Positions 57,901-64,000 of a DNA stretch of 64,000 bases are shown piece by piece. Where the stretch lies: positions 1 to 64,000 of the forward strand of contig MGUG01000007.1 in NCBI GenBank assembly GCA_001799845.1, read 5' to 3'. Position 1 is the first letter of the stretch, and every line of letters begins with the position of its first letter. The notes under the pieces are model-generated. The model did no database searches. It was not told where the DNA came from and saw only the letters and a program-made list of their open reading frames with translations. Origin of the DNA: Elusimicrobia bacterium GWC2_64_44. Its GTDB lineage: Bacteria > Elusimicrobiota > Elusimicrobia > Elusimicrobiales > UBA9959. The position numbers and the translations under genes were made by a program.

Positions 57901-58060
57901 GAGGGGAAACAAAACTCATTGCGGCAAAGCGGTGCGAACCTGGGTGAACAGCCCCGAAACAGCCAACCGCGGCGCCTTACCTGAACTTCCCCGGGGGACC
58001 TACCCCGAGGGAACAGCGGCAGCGGAATACCGCCCGCCCGAATACATGGAGGAGAGCGAA
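57901..58060 (+). other. Long structured 5' leader, possible cis-regulatory RNA
   Basis: About 160 nt between the predicted start and the ATG at 58061. It is GC-rich, with many potential stems (for example GCGGCAAAGC at 57919-57928, CCAACCGC at 57963-57970, and CCCGGGGG at 57992-57999) and unpaired A-rich bits (GAAAC, GAAACAGCC). An in-frame reading from 57830 is open but has no domain and covers promoter and leader, so I do not call it coding. GGAGGAG (58048-58054) is the ribosome binding site. No known riboswitch class could be matched by eye. Confidence 0.4.
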
Positions 58061-58417
58061 ATGCTTAAGTTAGCCGTGAAGAAAAATACCAAGACCACCA
58101 ACACCACCCATACGCCCCGGACGACCACGCCCGCGGCCAAGCTCGTGAACGCCACCGAGTACGTGGTAGTAGACTACCCGAAGAACCTCGAGAACCTCAC
58201 CGGCCGCCAGTACACCGTGCGCATCGGCGCCAGCGACTGCACCGGCGTGGACATCTCCGTCAACGACCAGCCCTGGCAGCCCTGCAGGAACGCCAACGGC
58301 TATTGGTGGTTCGACTGGACCAACTACACCCCGGGCACCCACCAGCTGGTGGCCCGCATGCACAAGCGCAATGGCGAGTACCTGATCTCCAAGCGCCGCC
58401 GCTGCAAAGCCAACTAA
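58061..58417 (+). CDS. Small Ig-like protein of unknown function
   Basis: 118 aa. There is no signal peptide or membrane helix. Residues ~6-30 are a low-complexity Thr/Lys/Asn/Pro stretch (TKTTNTTHTPRTTTPAA); residues ~35-110 are a beta-rich domain (YTVRIGASDCTGVDISVND ... YWWFDWTNYTPGTHQLVARM) resembling small Ig/CBM48-like modules, ending in a basic tail with a second Cys pair candidate (KRRRCKAN). It has its own promoter, long leader and terminator, so it is expressed separately. The strong RBS supports ATG 58061; ATG 58046 is possible but would put the RBS inside the gene. I do not recognise the family. Confidence 0.75.
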   Translation: MLKLAVKKNTKTTNTTHTPRTTTPAAKLVNATEYVVVDYPKNLENLTGRQYTVRIGASDCTGVDISVNDQPWQPCRNANGYWWFDWTNYTPGTHQLVARMHKRNGEYLISKRRRCKAN

Positions 58418-58433
58418 GCAGCGCACCGTAAAG

Positions 58434-58483
58434 CAGCCGCCTTTCCAGGAGCCCTCCGGGGTCCCCGTTAAGGCGGCTGTTTT
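58434..58483 (+). terminator. Rho-independent terminator
   Basis: Stem CAGCCGCCTT/AAGGCGGCTG (58434-58443 with 58470-58479) with a GC-rich 26-nt loop that can form a smaller inner hairpin, followed by TTTTATTT on the + strand. Confidence 0.88.
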
Positions 58484-58488
58484 ATTTG

Positions 58489-58494
58489 TAAAAT
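58489..58494 (+). promoter_or_regulatory. -10 box of the pyruvate kinase gene (leaderless layout)
   Basis: TAAAAT at 58489-58494, 6 bp before the ATG at 58501, within the 10-mer TTGTAAAATT (58486-58495) shared with the folE upstream region. A convincing -35 is lacking; the position where it should be lies in the preceding terminator. Confidence 0.35.
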
Positions 58495-58500
58495 TATGAC

Positions 58501-59535
58501 ATGACCAAGACGCCCCGCTGCCCCAGGACGAAGATATTGGCCACCCTAGGCCCGGCCAGCTCCGGCCCGGCCATGCTGCGCCGGCTCTACGCCGCAGGCC
58601 TGGACGCGGTGCGGCTTAACTTTTCCCACGGCACCAACGCCGAGCACGCCGCCAGGGTGCGCCTGGTGCGCGAACTCAACCGCAAGCTGCGCCGCCACAT
58701 CCTCATACTCCAGGACCTCAAGGGCAACCGCATCCGCATCGGCCGCCTGAAGGCCCCGCTCGAGCTGAAGCGCCGCCAGCGCGTGGCGCTGGTGCAGGCC
58801 GAAACAGCCTCCCGCCCCGGCGAGATCCCTTTCGACTACCAGGGCTCCCTGAAAGTGATAAAGAAGGGGCATTTCATTTACATCGACGACGGCAATATCG
58901 CCCTGCAGGTGAAGGCCGTAGGGCAAAACTCCCTGTCCTGCGAGGTAACAGCTGCAGGGACCTTGAAGGAGCGCAAGGGCCTGAACATCCCCGAGGCCCG
59001 CCTGGACTTCCCGCTGCTCTCCGACGAGGACCGCGAAGACCTGGAGTTCGGCCTCACGCTGAAGCCGGACTTCATAGCCCAGTCCTTCGTGCGCACGCCG
59101 GCAGACCTGCTGGCCGTGAAGAACATAGTCAGGCCGCGCCTTCCCGCCTGCAAGGTCATCGCCAAGATAGAGGCCCGCGAATCCATCAAGAACCTCGAAG
59201 CCATCATAGCCGTCTCCGACGGGGTCATGGTGGCCCGCGGCGACCTGGGCGTCATGTTCCCGCTGTGGGAAGTGCCCATGCTGCAGAAGCGCATCATCAA
59301 GGCATGCAACAGCCTGGGCAAGCCGGTCATCACCGCCACGCAGATGCTGGAGACCATGACCGGCAACCCCATCCCCACCCGCGCCGAAGTCTCCGACGTG
59401 GCGAACGCCGTGCTGGACGGCACGGACTATGTAATGCTGTCGGCCGAGACCGCCGCCGGCAAGTACCCGGCGGAAGCCGTGCGCATGATGAACCAGGTCA
59501 TAAAACACACCGAGGGCTGCAGCGGCCGCCGCTAG
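58501..59535 (+). CDS. pyk: Pyruvate kinase, catalytic domains only
   Basis: 344 aa. It transfers phosphate from phosphoenolpyruvate to ADP at the end of glycolysis. The A (barrel) and B (lid) domains are complete: [11 protein letters not shown], 'VRLNFSHGT', '[12 protein letters not shown]', '[12 protein letters not shown]' (catalytic Lys, metal Glu), 'VARGDLGV', 'TATQMLETM' and '[16 protein letters not shown]'. The sequence stops a few residues later, so the C domain of ~110-130 aa, which carries allosteric sites and part of the subunit interface in usual enzymes (~470 aa), is missing. Only 24 bp separate the stop from the next gene, so this is not a recent frameshift. It may be unregulated or of different assembly. 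Confidence 0.92.
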   Translation: MTKTPRCPRTKILATLGPASSGPAMLRRLYAAGLDAVRLNFSHGTNAEHAARVRLVRELNRKLRRHILILQDLKGNRIRIGRLKAPLELKRRQRVALVQAETASRPGEIPFDYQGSLKVIKKGHFIYIDDGNIALQVKAVGQNSLSCEVTAAGTLKERKGLNIPEARLDFPLLSDEDREDLEFGLTLKPDFIAQSFVRTPADLLAVKNIVRPRLPACKVIAKIEARESIKNLEAIIAVSDGVMVARGDLGVMFPLWEVPMLQKRIIKACNSLGKPVITATQMLETMTGNPIPTRAEVSDVANAVLDGTDYVMLSAETAAGKYPAEAVRMMNQVIKHTEGCSGRR

Positions 59536-59559
59536 CGCCGCGCACGAGTCAGGCTACAA

Positions 59560-61350
<1,791 letters not shown>

Positions 61351-61370
61351 AAATATTTTCGCGGGGGGGC

Positions 61371-61398
61371 TTGACAGCCGGAAATTTTCTGCTAGAAT
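61371..61398 (+). promoter_or_regulatory. Strong sigma70-type promoter with extended -10
   Basis: Perfect TTGACA (61371-61376), a 16-bp spacer and TAGAAT (61393-61398) with TGC just upstream. It is the best promoter in the window. Predicted start is near 61405, exactly where a terminator-like hairpin begins. Confidence 0.75.
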
Positions 61399-61404
61399 AT
61401 AGAT

Positions 61405-61451
61405 GAACCTGCGGCCCTTATAAACGGGATCTCGCAGGTTCTTTCTTTTTA
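61405..61451 (+). terminator. Promoter-proximal terminator-like hairpin (attenuator or tiny RNA)
   Basis: A 9-bp perfect stem GAACCTGCG/CGCAGGTTC (61405-61413 with 61433-61441) whose loop has an inner CCC/GGG pairing, followed by CTTTCTTTTT-type T-rich sequence to ~61451. It starts at the predicted transcription start, so it would either end a ~45-nt RNA or control read-through into the gene at 61549. Between 61452 and 61548 is an A-rich leader with no other clear feature. Confidence 0.6.
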
Positions 61452-61548
61452 CCTCCCATTAGAGCCGCAAAAATCATAAAATAGACCTTACAGCCGAAAC
61501 TAAAGTTGTCCGGCGAGATCTACAAAAAGCGTTTAAGGAAAGAAAATA

Positions 61549-61776
61549 ATGAAAAAGTACAAGAACCTCAGCGGCAAGTCCACCGTCACCTCGTTCGAAC
61601 TCGCCAAAGACTCCGTCAAGGTCCGCTTCGCCGACCAGTCCGTCTACCTGTATTCCAACCAGGCCACCGGCATGGCGAACGTCAGCCAGATGAAGATCCT
61701 CGCCGGCGAGGGCAAGGGCCTCGGCACTTTCATCGAAACCAAGGTAAAAGACTGCTTCGCCCGGAAAGTAAGATAA
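61549..61776 (+). CDS. Small KTSC-like protein
   Basis: 75 aa, no signal peptide or membrane helix. The sequence 'VTSFELAKDSVKVRFADQSV' then 'YLYSNQATGMANVSQMKILA' and 'GLGTFIETKVKDCFARK' follows the pattern of KTSC-like small proteins (short strands, a YxY segment, a Gly-containing turn and a C-terminal helix). Members are linked to nucleic-acid or RelA-related contexts, but function is not established. AAGGAAAG lies ~8 bp before the ATG. It is preceded by the strongest promoter of the window and an attenuator-like hairpin, so it may be highly or conditionally expressed. RNase HI follows 23 bp later. Confidence 0.75.
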   Translation: MKKYKNLSGKSTVTSFELAKDSVKVRFADQSVYLYSNQATGMANVSQMKILAGEGKGLGTFIETKVKDCFARKVR

Positions 61777-61799
61777 CGTTCCACGACACGGCGGCACGG

Positions 61800-62522
61800 A
61801 TGGATAACACCATATTCATCTACAGCGACGGCGCCTGCTCCGGCAATCCCGGCCCTGGCGGCTGGGCCGCCGTCATTTTCTTCCCCGAGGGCCGCGTGCT
61901 CGAGCTGGGCGGCGGCGAGCGCCACACCACCAACAACCGCATGGAGATGGACGGCGCCATTGCCGCCCTGGCCGCCGTGCGCGACCGCCCCGAGCCGGTG
62001 AAGCTCTACACGGACTCCGGCCTGCTGATCAACGGCATAAAGGGCTGGATCCACGGCTGGAAGAAGAAAGGCTGGCTGACAGCCGCCGGCAAGCCCGTGG
62101 TGAACCAGGACCTGTGGGAACACCTCGACGCGCTGGCCTCGGCCCGCCGGGGCCGCCTCTCCTGGGGCCATGTTAAAGGCCACGCCGGCCACGAGGTCAA
62201 CGAGCGCTGCGACGTGATAGCCGTGGCCTTCTCCAAAGGGGCCCGTCCCAAACTCTACGAAGGCCCCGCCGTGGGCTGCGGCTATTCGCTGCTGGAGCCC
62301 GGAGACGAACACCTGCACAAGCCCGGCGAGCCCGGCAAACCCTCCAAACCCAAGCCGCCCAAGCACGGCTACTACCTGAGCCTCATCCACGGCCAGGTCT
62401 TCCGCGACCACACCTGGCCTGTCTGCCAGGCGCGGGTGCACGGCGTGGCCGGCGCCAGGTTCAAGAAAGTGGCCGGCCCCGCCGACGAAGAGGCCGCCCT
62501 GAAACTCTGGGGAGCGCGCTGA
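61800..62522 (+). CDS. rnhA: Ribonuclease HI with C-terminal viroplasmin-like extension
   Basis: 240 aa. Residues 1-150 are RNase HI, which cuts the RNA strand of RNA:DNA hybrids; the carboxylates D10 (YSDGACSGNPGPGGWA), E49 (NNRMEM), D72 (YTDSG) and D138 (ERCDVIAV) are all present, with the His-containing GHVKGHAGH loop. A Lys/Pro/Gly linker (~165-185) leads to a C-terminal module (~187-240) reading 'HGYYLSLIHGQVFRDHTW' and 'CQARVHGVAGARFKKV', similar to the hybrid-binding/viroplasmin domain, which in RNase H1 normally lies at the N-terminus. ATG 61800 gives the exact family start. Downstream gene overlaps by one base. Confidence 0.92.
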   Translation: MDNTIFIYSDGACSGNPGPGGWAAVIFFPEGRVLELGGGERHTTNNRMEMDGAIAALAAVRDRPEPVKLYTDSGLLINGIKGWIHGWKKKGWLTAAGKPVVNQDLWEHLDALASARRGRLSWGHVKGHAGHEVNERCDVIAVAFSKGARPKLYEGPAVGCGYSLLEPGDEHLHKPGEPGKPSKPKPPKHGYYLSLIHGQVFRDHTWPVCQARVHGVAGARFKKVAGPADEEAALKLWGAR

Positions 62523-63055
62523 TGCGCAAGTGCCTGGCGCTCCTGTTGCTCTGCGCGCTGCCGCTGGCCGGCTGCGGCAAAAGCAAAGAAACGCTGGCCG
62601 CCGAGCAGGCCGCCGCGGCCGAGGTCCAGGCCGCCGCCGCCGAAGCCGCCAGGAAAGCCGCGGGCCCCACCGACGAGGAAAGAAAGCAGGCCGCCGCAAC
62701 CTTCATAGCGATGGTCTGCTCCAATCCCCGCCTGCTGGAAGAAGCCGAGACCAGCCTGGACCTGCTGGAGGCTTTCTCCGGAGAGGGCGCCGACCAGGCG
62801 GAAGCCAGGAACCATTTCTCCAGGGCGCAGGTCTATTACAGCGAGCTGCTGCGCCAGGAGCTGCCGGCCCGCGGCGGCGCCTCGTACGAGGCCCTGCTGC
62901 AGTACGGCGCCGGCGTGCTGCCGGGCCAGACCATGCCAGGCCGCGTCGCCGAATTCCGCCGCTTCATCAAGCTCAACTGCCCCGGCACCGACGCCGCCCA
63001 GGCCGAGAGGGTCACCCTCGGCATCCTCGCCTACTGCATCGCCCCCGCCAGGTAG
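62522..63055 (+). CDS. Lipoprotein of unknown function
   Basis: 177 aa. N-terminal lipoprotein signal peptide with lipobox LAGC (lipid-modified C18), followed by an Ala/Glu/Gln-rich helical stretch (~20-60; TLAAEQAAAAEVQAAAAEAA) and a mostly helical domain with two or three further Cys residues (C69 in MVCSN, C153 in KLNCPG, C173 near the end). I do not recognise the family. The start overlaps the RNase HI stop (TGATG), and an ABC transporter ATPase gene begins 2 bp after its stop, so it may serve that exporter. Confidence 0.78.
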   Translation: MRKCLALLLLCALPLAGCGKSKETLAAEQAAAAEVQAAAAEAARKAAGPTDEERKQAAATFIAMVCSNPRLLEEAETSLDLLEAFSGEGADQAEARNHFSRAQVYYSELLRQELPARGGASYEALLQYGAGVLPGQTMPGRVAEFRRFIKLNCPGTDAAQAERVTLGILAYCIAPAR

Positions 63056-63057
63056 CC

Positions 63058-63807
63058 ATGACGGACCCCGTAGTAAAAGCCACGGCACTGCGCAAATGCT
63101 ACGGCGACCTCTGCGCCGTCGACGGCGTGGATTTCGAGATAGGCCGGGGGGAATGCTTCGGCCTGCTGGGCCCCAACGGCGCCGGCAAGACCACCACCGT
63201 CAAGATGCTCACCTGCGCCCTGCCCGTCACCGGCGGCGACCTCACCGTGGAAGGCCTCAGCGTAAAAGAAGACCCCCGCGCCATCAAGTACCTGCTCGGC
63301 GTCTGCCCGCAGGAGGTCAACCTCGACCCCGATTTCTCCGTCGTAAAGAACCTGGTGGTCTACTCCCGCTACTACGACATCCCGCGCGCCGAGGCCGAAA
63401 AGCGCGCGGCCGAGCTCATCGCCCGCTTCCACCTGCACGACAAACTGGAACGCCCGGTGGAGGACCTCTCAGGCGGCATGAAGAAGCGCCTGCTGCTGGC
63501 GCGCGCGCTGATAAACCGGCCGAGGCTCCTGGTGCTCGACGAGCCCACCACCGGCCTGGACCCGCAGAGCCGCCGCCAGATCTGGCAGGAAGTGCGGGAC
63601 ATGAAGAAGAACGGGCTGACCACTTTGCTGACCACCCATTACATCGAGGAAGCCGAGCTGCTTTGCGACCGCCTGGTCATCATGGACAACGGCAGGATCA
63701 TAGAGCAGGGCACGCCCAGGCAGCTCATAGAGAAGCATCTGCCGGGCGGCGGCAACCTGGAGGACGTGTTCCTGAAGCTCACGGGCAAACACCTGCGCGA
63801 TGAATAA
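63058..63807 (+). CDS. ABC-2-type exporter ATP-binding protein
   Basis: 249 aa ATPase subunit. Walker A GPNGAGKTT, Q-loop 'VCPQEVNLDPDF', signature LSGGMKKRL, Walker B LLVLDEPTTGLD and the H-loop in TTHYIEEAE. The sequence is of the NodI/CcmA/DrrA-like class that pairs with ABC-2 permeases. The ATG at 63058 gives a complete N-terminal strand; the frame is open upstream but lies inside the lipoprotein gene. It overlaps the permease start by 8 bp. Substrate (polysaccharide, lipid, drug) cannot be told from the ATPase. Confidence 0.95.
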   Translation: MTDPVVKATALRKCYGDLCAVDGVDFEIGRGECFGLLGPNGAGKTTTVKMLTCALPVTGGDLTVEGLSVKEDPRAIKYLLGVCPQEVNLDPDFSVVKNLVVYSRYYDIPRAEAEKRAAELIARFHLHDKLERPVEDLSGGMKKRLLLARALINRPRLLVLDEPTTGLDPQSRRQIWQEVRDMKKNGLTTLLTTHYIEEAELLCDRLVIMDNGRIIEQGTPRQLIEKHLPGGGNLEDVFLKLTGKHLRDE

Positions 63808-64000
63808 CTCGCTCGCCGGCAGCCTCTCCTACCGCGCGTGGTACATGTGGCGGCGCAACGTCGACGTTTCGCTGGTCACCTGGAAGACCAACGTGCTCCC
63901 GCCGCTGCTGGAGCCCGTGCTCTACATCCTGGCCTTCGGCTTCGGCCTGGGCGCGTACGTGCAGCAGATCAGCTACGCGGGGCGCGCCTGGGACTATCTG
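63800..64000 (+). CDS. ABC-2-type permease, N-terminal part (3' end outside window)
   Basis: The frame starts at ATG 63800, 8 bp inside the ATPase gene, and is open to the last base (67 codons). The residues (AWYMWRRNVDVSL, TWKTNVLPPLLEPVLYIL, AFGFGLGAYV) match the N-terminus of NodJ/ABC-2 permeases: a cytoplasmic amphipathic helix with Arg-Arg, then the first membrane helix. It forms the exporter with the preceding ATPase. Confidence 0.88.
   Translation, partial: MNNSLAGSLSYRAWYMWRRNVDVSLVTWKTNVLPPLLEPVLYILAFGFGLGAYVQQISYAGRAWDYL

Noticed and set aside
57901-58060. c-di-GMP-I (GEMM) riboswitch
   Set aside because: Only fragments such as GCAAAGC are similar. I could not lay out the two helices and receptor motif, so no class is assigned.

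Overview
The window looks like chromosomal DNA of a high-GC Gram-negative bacterium with an outer membrane. It encodes three PorV/UPF0164-type beta-barrel proteins, several large Sec-exported proteins with YPNP/FlgD-like C-terminal domains, a lipoprotein and a Bat (aerotolerance-type) operon. Ile is often ATA despite the high GC. The mix of giant Ig-like and kelch proteins, PorV-like barrels and a non-flagellar Mot/FliG-like cluster makes me suspect Elusimicrobiota. That is an inference from gene content; there is no rRNA here to test it. Nearly all genes lie on the + strand, many with ATGA/GTGA/TGATG overlaps.

Layout. 1-749: C-terminal half of an MFS transporter. 779-3388: DNA-binding response regulator, sensor kinase and CheY-like regulator. 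3556-21666: a 6036-residue secreted protein with about 49 Ig-like repeats, followed by a free-standing 115-residue copy of its C-terminal domain and a PorV-like/TPR protein. 23770-27842: a motor cluster with a FliF-like/FliG fusion, MotA, two MotB paralogues and a CheY-like regulator. 27845-31734: a second secreted protein/PorV pair plus a LysM protein. 31803-36523: acyl-CoA synthetase, CCA-adding-type nucleotidyltransferase, a structured RNA candidate resembling 6S RNA, a small exported protein and GTP cyclohydrolase I. 36524-37025: tRNA-Gly(CCC) among unusual inverted repeats. 37026-44476: a CBM48-like protein, then a third secreted protein (kelch/Fn3, 1934 aa) with its PorV-like partner. 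44582-48938: polyamine genes, DksA/TraR-like protein, RDD membrane protein (the only convincing minus-strand gene), class II amidotransferase, HEAT protein. 49040-57252: MoxR/DUF58/Bat operon. 57303-63807: ribose-5-phosphate isomerase B, a small Ig-like protein, pyruvate kinase lacking its C-terminal domain, an ABC-F ATPase, a KTSC-like small protein, RNase HI with a C-terminal extension, a lipoprotein and an ABC exporter ATPase. The window ends inside its permease.

The most interesting feature is the arrangement of 3556-31734 plus 37632-44476. Each of three large exported proteins with a C-terminal sorting-like domain is followed by a PorV-like outer-membrane gene, and a flagellum-derived motor module (fused FliF-like/FliG, MotA, MotB with the channel Asp, second MotB without it, CheY) sits between two of these sets. 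No rod, hook, filament or export-gate gene is visible. By analogy with type IX secretion, where PorV receives C-terminal-domain cargo and a GldLM rotary motor supplies energy, I propose a motor-driven secretion or surface-motility system. The domain calls are read from the sequence; the combined function is hypothesis.
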